Shown: positions 44,857 through 52,890 of the stretch, in pieces
How positions within the stretch are numbered: position 1 is the stretch's first letter
How the letters are laid out: each line of letters opens with the position of its first letter
NCBI RefSeq assembly: GCF_900609065.1
Contig: NZ_UXAU01000018.1
Span: 22,073-86,072 of the forward strand
Reading direction: 5' to 3'
Source: Arthrobacter ulcerisalmonis
GTDB taxonomy: Bacteria; Actinomycetota; Actinomycetes; Actinomycetales; Micrococcaceae
Length of the DNA: 64,000 bases
Translations under genes and position numbers: made by a program
The notes under the pieces: generated by a model
Database searches by the model: none
What the model was told of the DNA's origin: nothing
Seen by the model: the letters and a program-made list of their open reading frames with translations, nothing else

Positions 44857-45513
44857 TCAGCCTAGCTGCGCGAGTGCTGCTTCCACGGGGGTGGCACCAT
44901 CGCGGAATCCGATGAACCGGCCGATAGTCCCGGGCTGAGCCAGCACGGCAGCCGCCACGATGGCGGTGTTGGCGCGGGAGGTGGCGCGTTCGCCGTCTGC
45001 TGCGGGGTCCACGTCGATCTGCCCAGTGGCGTCGTCCAAGGTCAGGTTGCCCGGTGCCAGGATGGTCCAGTCCAGGTCCGTACCGCGGAGGTACTCGTCC
45101 GCTGCGGCCTTCGCCTCAGCGTAGGCGAAGAAGCTGTTCTCGGCCGGCACGCCGTGATCGGTACGGGCGCCGAGGTAGGAGACCATGACATAGCGTTTGG
45201 TGCCCACCTGGGCTGCGGCATCCATGGAGCGGATGGCTGCATCCCGGTCCACCGCGTAGGTCCGTTCGGGGCTGCCGCCGCCGGCCCCGGCTGACCACAC
45301 CACTGCCTCCTGGCCGGTCAGGGCCTGGGCGATGTCCGCCGTCGTGGCGTTTTCAATATCGAGGACCGCGGCGGTGGCTCCGGTGGCTTCAACATCTGCA
45401 GCATGGTCCGGGTTACGGATAAATGAGGTAACCGTGTGGCCGTTGCTGGCGAGAAGGGTGGACAGGTGGAGGGCCACTTTGCCGTGGCCGCCGACTATAG
45501 CGATTCGTGTCAT
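44857..45513 (-). CDS. NAD(P)-binding SDR-like protein
   Basis: 218 residues with the Rossmann start IAIVGGHGKVALHLSTLLASNGHTVTSFIRNPDHA and VVWSAGAGGGSPERTYAVDRDAAIRSMDAA. The atypical SDR group (YhfK, NmrA-like) acts as flavin reductase, epimerase or redox sensor. The start region has CAGAAT six bases before the ATG and G-rich bases directly before it. It lies behind a frameshifted reductase gene on the same strand. Confidence 0.87.
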   Translation of the reverse strand: MTRIAIVGGHGKVALHLSTLLASNGHTVTSFIRNPDHAADVEATGATAAVLDIENATTADIAQALTGQEAVVWSAGAGGGSPERTYAVDRDAAIRSMDAAAQVGTKRYVMVSYLGARTDHGVPAENSFFAYAEAKAAADEYLRGTDLDWTILAPGNLTLDDATGQIDVDPAADGERATSRANTAIVAAAVLAQPGTIGRFIGFRDGATPVEAALAQLG

Positions 45514-45529
45514 TCCCCCATTCTGCCCC

Positions 45530-46088
45530 TCAGCGGTGGAGCGCGTAGCGCAAGTAGACTACGCCGCTGGCGAAGCGCTGTTCAGCCAGCAAGGTGAGGT
45601 CTAAAGTCACGCCTTGCGGGAGGAACGGCAGGCCTCCGCCGACGCTGACCGGGAAGATCATCTGCCAGAGCTCGTCCACCAGGCCCGCAGCGAGGGCAGC
45701 GCCGGCGATCGTGGCGCCGCCAATCCCTATCCGGCCGTCCGTCTCCGCCTTCAGCGTGCTGATGTCAGCCGGGCGGAACTCGCGCTCCAAGGTGGTGTTT
45801 GAGGTACTCGCGGACGCCAACGACGACGAGTAGACAGTTTTGTCCGCAGCCCGCCACGTCCGGGCGTAGTCCTGCTCCACCGGATCCTCGTCCGGGCCGC
45901 CCATGGTCTCCCACGCAGACATCACCTCATACATGCGCCGGCCGTACAGGTGATGGCGCGAGTCACGCTCCAGATCGTTGATGAAGGCGTGAACCTCGGG
46001 GTCCGGCATAGCGAAGGCGAAGTTGCCCTTGCTGTCCGCGACGTAGCCGTCCAGGGAGGTGAGACCGGAGTAGATTCAACTGGGCCAC
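45530..46088 (-). pseudogene. RibD/dihydrofolate-reductase-like protein, frameshifted near its start
   Basis: The frame 46009-45530 (MPDPEVHAFINDLERDSRHH to LTLLAEQRFASGVVYLRYAL) is a RibD C-terminal-type reductase. The same frame extends upstream through IYSGLTSLDGYVADSKGNFAFA, the conserved first strand and NADPH loop, but then meets a TGA and has no start codon. GTG at 46088 in the other frame reads Met-Ala-Gln-Leu (GTG GCC CAG TTG); dropping one A of the AA at 46075-46076 joins it to IYSGLTSLDG. A one-base insertion therefore seems to have broken the gene. Starting at ATG 46009 would remove about 27 conserved residues. Confidence 0.65.
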
Positions 46089-46089
46089 G

Positions 46090-46332
46090 TTAGGCCGGCT
46101 CTGGCCGCTTCGCCCCGCGGGATTTAACGATTCGGTCCGCAATCGATTCAGAAGCTTCCCAGTCGTCTTCGAGGCCCGGCAAATCGACGAGCAGCGACCG
46201 GCCTGCTGGCAGGATGGTGTAGTTTGCTTGGGGCTCGCGTCCCCGTGACCGTAGCGAGGGCTTCAGGCTGGGCTTGCGCTTCGGGTCGGCCCAGGCTCGC
46301 ACAGACGAACCTTCTTCGGTTGGTCGCACCAT
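46090..46332 (-). CDS. Small basic protein of unknown function
   Basis: 80 residues, basic in the middle (KRKPSLKPSLRSRGREP) and ending with ILPAGRSLLVDLPGLEDDWEASESIADRIVKSRG. A good AGAGGAG ribosome-binding site precedes the ATG. The mix of a short strand-like start and charged helix could suit an antitoxin or DNA-binding protein, but I recognise no family. It stops two bases before the presumed GTG of the broken reductase gene. Confidence 0.6.
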   Translation of the reverse strand: MVRPTEEGSSVRAWADPKRKPSLKPSLRSRGREPQANYTILPAGRSLLVDLPGLEDDWEASESIADRIVKSRGAKRPEPA

Positions 46333-46377
46333 GGCTCTGCTCCTCTCGAGTAGTTCAAGCTTACTCCGCGCGGCGTC

Positions 46378-47754
46378 TCAGGGGTTGGCTTTGAGGCGCC
46401 ACTTAATCCGCTTGATCCACCGGCCAAAATCGGAGGCGTAGTAGGCCAGGAGCAGGAGGGCCGAGCACTGGACAGCCGTCAACACCAGCCATGCTCCAGC
46501 CCAGACCACCGGCGTCACCGGGACGGCCGCCAGCACGGCAAACCCGAGCAGCACAGTGGCACTCGCCAACAACCCCAAGCGGAGCGGTCCCTGGATCTTG
46601 GCGATCAGGGAGTGCTCAGTGGCACGGCTGAACCAGGACAGCAGGAGCGCAGGCCCGATCAACAGGATCGACGCTGATGGCGAGGGGATATCGACCCTCC
46701 GGATGAAGGCCGTCACGTCCAGGCGCACGAACCAGGCGGCCAAGACCACCAGCGATACGGCGAGGATGCTGATCTTGGCGAACCGGTAGAGGCCCTGTTT
46801 CGCCGGAATCGCTGTCACGAACAGCTCACCGGACGCGAAACGGGCACTGGGGCGTAAAGCCACGTGCCCCACCAGCCGTTGCGTCCTCCGATCCGGAACG
46901 TCGGTTGCGAGACTTCGTTGCACTGCGTCGCCTAAAAGTCTTTCCTCCAGTGTTATCCGCTCCAGGATCACGCCTTGTGGCAGTTCCACCTCCACATGCT
47001 GACTGGCCGCGAAACCAAAATCTGGAATCACCAGACTGAAGATGGCCCTCTTGGTAGGGTCCGTGTCGGTTCTGGGCGCGTCCTGATCCAACGAATACTT
47101 CAGCAGGACACGCGTGCCCGCCAGTGCCGCATCAATCTCCATCAGGAAGAGGAATTGTTCGCCCATCTGGCGGGCGATGCCGAGGAAGAACGACTGCTCG
47201 AATTCGTCTTCCTGGGTGAGCGGGCCACCCCTGTCCGCTGAACGTGACAGGAGCGTCTGCAAAACCCGCCAGGGGGCAGCCGCGGCCGCTCCGCCGTCGG
47301 ACGCCACGATGTCCCGCAGGGCTTCTCGCACCGCCGGCCACGCGACGGTGTCGCTCTGGACCCGGCCGGGAGCAAGCGCCAACAGGAACTGATGGGCGTA
47401 GGCCTTGTTAACCGGAGTGTCCAGGATGCTGGCCGGCTTCCCCGACGGATCTGAGGTGTCGAGTTTGCGCAAGGGTTTCTTGGCCATGAAGGCCAAGGGC
47501 ACTGCCATTTTATGGCCCGGGCGCGCCAGGCGGAGATCAGCCGGGACAGTTACTTCGAAGGAGACCTGGAGCCGAGTTGCACCATCACCGCCAAGCCTTA
47601 GGGCATCCACCCGGCGGTGAACCCAGGATTGCGAGCCGACCAGGAGCGATACGAGCTTCTCGCCGTCGGTTGCTTCTTCCTCCGGAACCAGGTCCTCGGC
47701 AGGAGCAAGCTCGGAATTGCTGCAACATCTGCAATAGCCGCCACATTGGGTCAC
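46378..47754 (-). CDS. Large orphan protein with four C-terminal membrane helices
   Basis: 458 residues: a soluble N-terminal region of about 310 residues with an immunoglobulin-like strand pattern (TRLQVSFEVTVPADLRLARP, PLAFMAKKPLRKLDTSD), then four membrane helices (ISILAVSLVVLAAWFV, SILLIGPALLLSWF, LLASATVLLGFAVLAAV, WLVLTAVQCSALLLLAYYA) and a basic end. A Cys cluster (CGGYCRCC) is at the start. The GTG at 47754 has GATAGT six bases upstream. No known family is recognised. It may function with the small membrane protein just upstream. Confidence 0.65.
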   Translation of the reverse strand: MTQCGGYCRCCSNSELAPAEDLVPEEEATDGEKLVSLLVGSQSWVHRRVDALRLGGDGATRLQVSFEVTVPADLRLARPGHKMAVPLAFMAKKPLRKLDTSDPSGKPASILDTPVNKAYAHQFLLALAPGRVQSDTVAWPAVREALRDIVASDGGAAAAAPWRVLQTLLSRSADRGGPLTQEDEFEQSFFLGIARQMGEQFLFLMEIDAALAGTRVLLKYSLDQDAPRTDTDPTKRAIFSLVIPDFGFAASQHVEVELPQGVILERITLEERLLGDAVQRSLATDVPDRRTQRLVGHVALRPSARFASGELFVTAIPAKQGLYRFAKISILAVSLVVLAAWFVRLDVTAFIRRVDIPSPSASILLIGPALLLSWFSRATEHSLIAKIQGPLRLGLLASATVLLGFAVLAAVPVTPVVWAGAWLVLTAVQCSALLLLAYYASDFGRWIKRIKWRLKANP

Positions 47755-47810
47755 GTGGCCACTATCTCAGGTGCAGCTAGCGTTGTGGAAGCCCTTCGTA
47801 CCGCTGATGC

Positions 47811-48086
47811 CTAGTGGTGGCGGTAGCGAACCCAGCGAGCCCACGCCGCTGCTGCCACGCAGGCGATGCAGATGTCAGCGATGATCAACCACCCGAAGCC
47901 TGGATCCTGCTCCAGCAGGAAGACCGCTGTGAGCAGAACGACCGCCAACGTTTGTATAACGGCTCGCACGAGAAGATCCCTGGTGGTCGAATTCGCCATG
48001 ATCCTGGCCCGTGTTTGTGGACTGTCAGTGAACCCCAGGACGTTGGTCACCTTGCGCCATACCGGAACTTTCGTATCCCCAACCAT
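47811..48086 (-). CDS. Small two-helix membrane protein
   Basis: 91 residues: a basic N-terminal region (MVGDTKVPVWRKVTNVLGF), helix AVIQTLAVVLLTAVFLLEQ, helix GWLIIADICIACVAAAAWARW and a basic tail. TAGGCT six bases before the ATG gives it a promoter of its own. The orphan 458-residue membrane protein follows 56 bases downstream. Unknown function. Confidence 0.7.
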   Translation of the reverse strand: MVGDTKVPVWRKVTNVLGFTDSPQTRARIMANSTTRDLLVRAVIQTLAVVLLTAVFLLEQDPGFGWLIIADICIACVAAAAWARWVRYRHH

Positions 48087-48092
48087 TTCCTC

Positions 48093-48098
48093 AGCCTA
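48093..48098 (-). promoter_or_regulatory. -10 box of small membrane protein gene
   Basis: Minus strand TAGGCT, GAGGAA, ATG at 48086. Confidence 0.5.
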
Positions 48099-48195
48099 GC
48101 GGACGGGCCGGATGGCGCATCTGGAGGCTACTTATGGCACGAACTGCGTTGCTCCGGAGGGGAGCGACAAACCCAGAGCAGATGGAGCAACAAGA

Positions 48196-48228
48196 AAGCC
48201 CCCGGAATCACAAGGATTCCGGGGGCTT
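48196..48228 (-). terminator. Terminator behind tRNA-Met
   Basis: AAGCCCCCGGAATC pairs with GATTCCGGGGGCTT around a short loop, and TTCTT follows when read on the minus strand from the tRNA-Met gene. Confidence 0.85.
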
Positions 48229-48234
48229 AGCCTG

Positions 48235-48308
48235 TAGCGGTGGGGAGGCTCGATCTCCCGACCTCACGATTATGAGTCGTGCGCTCTAACCAACTGAGCT
48301 ACACCGCC
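48235..48308 (-). tRNA. tRNA-Met (anticodon CAT)
   Basis: The minus-strand 74-nt sequence GGCGGTGTAGCTCAGTTGGT and onward folds as a cloverleaf: D arm GCTCAGTTGGTTAGAGC, anticodon loop CTCATAA, T arm GGGAGATCGAGCCTCCC. G1 pairs with U72, and CAT with this body fits the elongator methionine tRNA rather than the initiator. A terminator follows directly. Confidence 0.92.
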
Positions 48309-48370
48309 ACGAATGAGAAAAACCTGCGCCAAGCCGGTCAAAAACCGCCTTGACACAGGCCCTCATTCAG

Positions 48371-48442
48371 AGCCCCCCACCGGAATCGATCCGGTGACCT
48401 CGTTCTTACCAAGAACGCGCTCTACCACTGAGCTAGGGGGGC
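48371..48442 (-). tRNA. tRNA-Thr (anticodon GGT)
   Basis: The minus-strand 72-nt sequence starts GCCCCCCTAGCTCAGTGG. The acceptor GCCCCCC pairs with GGGGGGC, the anticodon loop is TTGGTAA, and the T arm is CACCGGATCGATTCCGGTG. It lies 62 bases before tRNA-Met on the same strand, so both are probably cut from one transcript. Confidence 0.93.
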
Positions 48443-48787
48443 AACGAAGAAATACTCTACCGGATGTTGTAGCCACCAACAAATCGGCTCCTGGCAGTCC
48501 GGAACGCCACCGCAACAGTTGCACTTCTGCCCCGCGATCATCGGTTTTCGGCGGAAATCAGGCATTTCCGAGCAACAAAACGGTCCAGAGAGCCGACTCA
48601 GTCAGCAGGAAAAGCGACCGGACAGATCCAGATGTGTCGAGTCCCACACCGAGCATTTTCGGGTGACAGCAGCACCCAAGGCGAGTTCCGCCGTCGTTCG
48701 CGTACAACGTCCGCCGCTGCAGCCGTTAAACAAGGATGGGCCGGCTCGAAAGCCGGCCCATCCTGGCAGCGTCAAGCTACCGAGTGT
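48443..48787. other. Intergenic region, only the helicase terminator recognised
   Basis: A few open frames exist but have no gene-like composition or start signals. Apart from the hairpin at 48733-48764 and the presumed tRNA-Thr promoter, I see nothing in it. Confidence 0.6.
48733..48764 (-). terminator. Terminator behind DEAD-box helicase gene
   Basis: AGGATGGGCCGGCT pairs perfectly with AGCCGGCCCATCCT across CGAA/TTCG. TTGTTTAA follows when read from the helicase gene. Confidence 0.85.
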
Positions 48788-51013
48788 TTACCACTTGCCC
48801 TTGCGGTTGAAATCGCGCTGGCCGCCCTCGCCGCGCGGCTTGCGTGAGCCGTCGCCATGGCCGCCGAAGCGGGAATCGCTGGCCTGGCCGCGGCTTGCGC
48901 CGGAGTCGCCACCAAAGGAGCGCTCGGAACGGTCGCTGTAGGAGCGTCCGCCACGGTCAGCGGAGGAACGCTCGCCATCGTTCTTGCGGAAGTCCTTCTT
49001 GAACCCGCCGTTGCCCTTGAAGTTGCCCCCGCCGCCACCGGAGTAGCCGCCGCGATCGCCACCGCCGGAGTAACCGCCACGGTTGCCCTGGTAGGAGCCA
49101 CGCTCGCCGGACGGCTTGCGGCCGTTGTCCAGCTCGAGGTGGATCAGCTCGCCGCCGATCCGGGTGCGGGACAGTGCCTTCAACTGGTCGGCGCTGAGGT
49201 CAGCCGGGAGCTCCACCAGGGAGTGGTCCGAGCGGATATCGATGCCACCGATTTGCGCGGACGAGATGCCGCCCTCGTTGGCAATGGCGCCTACGATCGA
49301 ACCGGGCATGACGCGCTGGCGGCGTCCCACGGCGATCCGATAGGTGGCGTTGCCCTCGGTGAGCGTCCGGGTGGGGCCGCGGGAGCCGAAGCCATCCTTG
49401 GACCGCTCGCGCTTCTGGTACTCGGGAGCTGCAGGCAGTTCTTTCACCAGGAGCGGCTGGCCACCCTGGGCCATGACGGCCAGGGCAGCAGCGATCTCAG
49501 CTGCGGGGACCTTGTGCTCTTCTTCGTAGGAGGCGATCAAGTCACGGAACGCTGCAACGTCCTGGGTCTGCAGGGTTTCGGTGATCTTCTCGGCGAACTT
49601 GCCCAGGCGCAGGGTGTTGACCGTCTCGGCGGTGGGCAGGTGCATCTGCTCCACCGGCTGGCGGGTAGCCTTCTCGATCGAGCGCAGCAGGTACTTCTCC
49701 CGCGGCGTCATGAACAGGATGGCGTCGCCGGAACGGCCTGCACGGCCCGTGCGGCCAATGCGGTGCACGTAGGACTCGGTGTCGTGAGGGATGTCGTAGT
49801 TGATGACGTGGCTGATGCGCTCCACGTCCAGACCACGGGCGGCGACGTCGGTAGCAACGAGGATGTCGATGCGACCTTCCTTCAGCGCGTCAACGGTCCG
49901 CTCACGCTGCTGCTGCGGGATGTCGCCGTTGATGGCGGCAGCCTGGAAGCCGCGTGACTTCAGCTTGTCAGCCAGGTCCTCGGTGGCCATCTTGGTGCGC
50001 ACGAAGGCGATGACGCCGTCGAACTCTTCAACCTCGAGGATGCGGGTCAACGCGTCCAGCTTGTGCGGGCCCATGACCTGCAGGTAACGCTGGCGGGTGT
50101 TGGCGCCGGTGGTGGTCTTGGACTTGACCGAGATCTCAGCCGGGTTGTTCAGGTACTGCTTGGACATCCGGCGGATCTGGCTCGGCATGGTGGCGGAGAA
50201 CAATGCCACCTGGCGGTCAGACGGGGTCTGCTGGAAGATCTGCTCTACGTCTTCGGCGAAGCCCATGCGGAGCATTTCGTCAGCTTCGTCGAGGACCAGG
50301 TACTGCAGCTCGGACAGGTCCAGTGAACCCTTGGAGATGTGGTCGATGACGCGGCCGGGGGTACCCACAACAACCTGTGCGCCGCGGCGAAGGCCGGCAA
50401 GCTGCGGGCCGTATGCGGAACCACCGTAAACGGGGAGCACGGTGAAGTCATCAATGTGCTTGGCGTAGGAGGTGAACGCCTCGGCTACCTGCAGTGCGAG
50501 TTCGCGGGTAGGGGCCAGGACTAGGGCCTGCGTCTTGCGGGACGGGCCGTTGAGGTCGTGCAGCTCAGCCAGGCGGGACAGCGCCGGCACTGCGAATGCT
50601 GCAGTCTTACCGGTACCGGTCTGCGCCAGGCCAACAACGTCGCGGCCTTCGAGGAGCAGCGGGATGGTGGCTGCCTGGATGGGTGAAGGCTTCTCGTAGC
50701 CAACATCCTGCAGTGCAGCCAGGATGCGGCCGTCGATGCCGAGGTCGGTGAACTTCACGCCTTCCTCGTCGTCGTCTTCGGCGGGGCGGGCTGCCGGGGT
50801 TTCATCGGCAGGCTCGGCGGCGCGAGCTTCGGCAACGGCCTCAGCGGGAGTCTCGGCGGGGGCTTCGGCGCGGGTTTCAGCGGCGGCTTCAACCGGAGCT
50901 TCTACCGGGGCGGCCTCGGGAGTTGCCTCGGCGGTGGTGTCCAGTGCGGGGGCGTCGCCAGCTTCGATGAAGGTGGCAGCGGCGTCGACGGATTCATTGT
51001 GATTTTCGGGCAT
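48788..51013 (-). CDS. deaD: DEAD-box RNA helicase with DbpA-like and Gly/Arg-rich C-terminus (DeaD/CsdA type)
   Basis: The 741-residue protein has an acidic Ala/Glu-rich leader, then all DEAD-box motifs: AQTGTGKT, PTRELALQ, TPGRVIDH, LDEADEMLRMGF, SAT, RGLDVERISHVINYD and HRIGRTGRAGR. After the helicase core comes a DbpA-type RNA-binding domain (RIAVGRRQRVMPGSIVGAIANEG) and a tail of Gly/Arg/Ser repeats (GGYSGGGDRGGYSGGGGGNF). DeaD-type helicases unwind structured mRNA and help ribosome assembly in the cold. ATG 51013 (MPENHNESVD) is preferred over upstream candidates. It is preceded by a leader of more than 400 bases. Confidence 0.95.
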   Translation of the reverse strand: MPENHNESVDAAATFIEAGDAPALDTTAEATPEAAPVEAPVEAAAETRAEAPAETPAEAVAEARAAEPADETPAARPAEDDDEEGVKFTDLGIDGRILAALQDVGYEKPSPIQAATIPLLLEGRDVVGLAQTGTGKTAAFAVPALSRLAELHDLNGPSRKTQALVLAPTRELALQVAEAFTSYAKHIDDFTVLPVYGGSAYGPQLAGLRRGAQVVVGTPGRVIDHISKGSLDLSELQYLVLDEADEMLRMGFAEDVEQIFQQTPSDRQVALFSATMPSQIRRMSKQYLNNPAEISVKSKTTTGANTRQRYLQVMGPHKLDALTRILEVEEFDGVIAFVRTKMATEDLADKLKSRGFQAAAINGDIPQQQRERTVDALKEGRIDILVATDVAARGLDVERISHVINYDIPHDTESYVHRIGRTGRAGRSGDAILFMTPREKYLLRSIEKATRQPVEQMHLPTAETVNTLRLGKFAEKITETLQTQDVAAFRDLIASYEEEHKVPAAEIAAALAVMAQGGQPLLVKELPAAPEYQKRERSKDGFGSRGPTRTLTEGNATYRIAVGRRQRVMPGSIVGAIANEGGISSAQIGGIDIRSDHSLVELPADLSADQLKALSRTRIGGELIHLELDNGRKPSGERGSYQGNRGGYSGGGDRGGYSGGGGGNFKGNGGFKKDFRKNDGERSSADRGGRSYSDRSERSFGGDSGASRGQASDSRFGGHGDGSRKPRGEGGQRDFNRKGKW

Positions 51014-51440
51014 AGGGAAGTGTTCCTCATCCATAGGGGGCCAGGCGGCACAACCCGAGGTGAGCGGGGCCGCAGTACGTGTGCCGTGGGTGCCGGGCAA
51101 ACATTGACCGGCCGGTCACAGAAGTCCGGCGCTTTCGCAATCCCGTGGCAGGACTTCGCGCTGCATCTCTTGGCTGCTATCACAGCAGTCTGTACAGCGT
51201 TTTCTTTAGCCGGCTCTCCCTATGAAAATGCCCGCATCGCTTGCGCGGGCCCCAACACTTACCAGTCCTGCCTCAAAAATTGGGCAGGAATAAGGGATTT
51301 CCGGAGTGGGGGATGTTTCCAGTGTACGGCACCTGCCGCCGTGACGGTACTCAGAACGTCCGACGACGGCGGTGAGGTTGCGCACACGGCCTGCTCTTGA
51401 CTGCCTGCTCGCCGCAGCCGCGCTGCGCACTGTGGTGACC
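51014..51440 (-). promoter_or_regulatory. Long 5' leader of helicase gene with two hairpins
   Basis: The 427 bases between the MOSC gene and the helicase hold no convincing gene. On the minus strand two structures appear in order: CCTGCC/GGCAGG around an A/T-rich loop (51269-51290), then GCCCGCGC with GATGCGGGC followed by ATTTTC (51228-51250), which looks like an attenuator-type terminator. Cold-shock helicase genes commonly have long structured leaders. Confidence 0.45.
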
Positions 51441-52097
51441 TCAGCGCTGCTGCTGCCGCTGCAGGCTTGCGAACTTCTTGCTGAACTCGGGCTGCTGAAG
51501 CCGAATCTCGCCGTCGGCCTCGGCAGTCAGCAAGGCGTTCATTGCTTCGAGGTCCGGATTGCTGAACCAGCGGCCGATCGTGATGCCGTGCGCGGGAACA
51601 AACGTGCGCTGAATCGGGTCACCCGCCTGGATGCTCCCGGCGTGCAGCACCCGGAGATAGGCGCCCACCCGGCCGGCCTCGGTGAATCGTTTGACGAGTT
51701 GCGGCACCGCCAGCCGGCGCTGGAAGGTGGCACACGGTGTGCGGGGCGAGGTAACTTCCAGCTCCACGTCCACGCCAATTTTCCAGCGTTCGCCGATCAC
51801 TGCGCCAGTGGCGTCCAGTCCAGCGACCCTCAGGTTCTCGCCGAACATCCCCGGCGGGATGTCGCGCCCCAAGGCGTCTGCCCAGAAGTCAGCATCCACC
51901 TGCGAGTAGGCGTATAAGGCCTGATCAGGGCCGCCATGGTGCACCCTGTTGGCCTGGATGTCAGCGTGGAGCCCCAGGCGGTGGACCTTCACCCGCCCTT
52001 CGACTGCACGCTTGTCGATCGCCGTCACGCCTACCGTGGACGTGTCTGGCAACAGCTGATGGACTCGACAGACAGCCAGGAGGGACGCGGTTTCCAT
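51441..52097 (-). CDS. MOSC domain protein
   Basis: 218 residues of the YiiM type: HHGGPDQALYAYSQVDADFW, GMFGENLRVAGLD, ELEVTSPRTPCATFQRRL with the conserved MOSC cysteine, and a YiiM-like C-terminal helical part. MOSC proteins transfer sulfur or reduce N-hydroxylated bases using molybdenum cofactor. TAGACT six bases before the ATG is its promoter. It runs towards the helicase leader. Confidence 0.9.
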   Translation of the reverse strand: METASLLAVCRVHQLLPDTSTVGVTAIDKRAVEGRVKVHRLGLHADIQANRVHHGGPDQALYAYSQVDADFWADALGRDIPPGMFGENLRVAGLDATGAVIGERWKIGVDVELEVTSPRTPCATFQRRLAVPQLVKRFTEAGRVGAYLRVLHAGSIQAGDPIQRTFVPAHGITIGRWFSNPDLEAMNALLTAEADGEIRLQQPEFSKKFASLQRQQQR

Positions 52098-52103
52098 GCG
52101 CCC

Positions 52104-52109
52104 AGTCTA
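52104..52109 (-). promoter_or_regulatory. -10 box of MOSC gene
   Basis: Minus strand TAGACT, GGGCGC, ATG at 52097. Confidence 0.5.
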
Positions 52110-52245
52110 GGGTCTGACGAGGTGACCAGATCACTCTGTGGGCCTCGGCTCGCAGCCACCTGGGACAGGTACTACGCTGAGTTGAGGATTACCGTCTGCG
52201 GCGCAGTGTTGTGCCCAAAAACCACGTGTAGTACGGAGGGAACCC

Positions 52246-52887
52246 ATGGACCCGACAAAAGATCCGGGTGCCGATCAGCCTGAGAAGGCCGCGTCCGGTG
52301 CCAGTGGACCCGAAGGTTCTTCCACCGACGCGCGTGACTCGGCCGGCAACGGCGCCGCCAAGTCCAACCCTTCCAAACCGCCGCCCTGGCAGGTACCCAA
52401 GCCAGAGCTGCGGCCCGACCTCCTCAATGAGCCCCTGGCCTCGGTGGACCCGTTCGCCAAGGACCGAGAGAAGCAGTCTGAACAAGCGGCGGTCCGGAAG
52501 AAGCGCTCTCAACGGCGGACCGTCGTCGTCGGCCTTGGCGTGACAGCCCTTCTAGCCGGCACCATCACGGCGGTGGTTGCCAGTAACCAGGACGACCCCG
52601 AATATGCGCAGGTCTGCTTCAATGACGACACTGGCGAGCGTGTTGAGGACACCAACTGCGACAGTTCCGCCGGTCGCAGCGGTGGCATCTACGCCTGGTA
52701 CTTCTACTCGCGGGGAGCCATGGTCCCGTCGGTGGGGCAAAACCGTTCCACCGCACCGAACTACACCCGCACCGTACCGAGCGGAGCCAAGGCGGCCACC
52801 GGCTACAGCAGCAAGGGCGGCACCGTGGACCGCGGCGGCTTCGGGACCACCGCGAAAAGCGGCGGCAGCAAAGTTTCGGGAGGATAG
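52246..52887 (+). CDS. Membrane-anchored protein, YgiB-like by context
   Basis: 213 residues: a Pro/Ser/Ala-rich cytoplasmic start, one membrane helix (RTVVVGLGVTALLAGTITAVV at about residues 91-111), then a small exported domain with a Cys pair (YAQVCFNDDTGERVEDTNCD) and a long Gly/Ser/Thr tail. In E. coli the DUF1190 protein YgiB is encoded beside the ATP-grasp protein YgiC; the same order, size and topology are seen here. GGAGGG precedes the ATG. The ATP-grasp gene starts three bases downstream. Family membership is inferred from position, not a clear motif. Confidence 0.72.
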   Translation: MDPTKDPGADQPEKAASGASGPEGSSTDARDSAGNGAAKSNPSKPPPWQVPKPELRPDLLNEPLASVDPFAKDREKQSEQAAVRKKRSQRRTVVVGLGVTALLAGTITAVVASNQDDPEYAQVCFNDDTGERVEDTNCDSSAGRSGGIYAWYFYSRGAMVPSVGQNRSTAPNYTRTVPSGAKAATGYSSKGGTVDRGGFGTTAKSGGSKVSGG

Positions 52888-52890
52888 GGC

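Noticed and set aside
48235..48442. tRNA genes as a phage attachment site
   Set aside because: No integrase, partial tRNA repeat or composition shift was found near tRNA-Met, tRNA-Thr or tRNA-Trp.
48519..48941. Plus-strand frame between tRNA-Thr and helicase gene
   Set aside because: It overlaps the helicase terminator and coding end, has no ribosome-binding site and a random composition.
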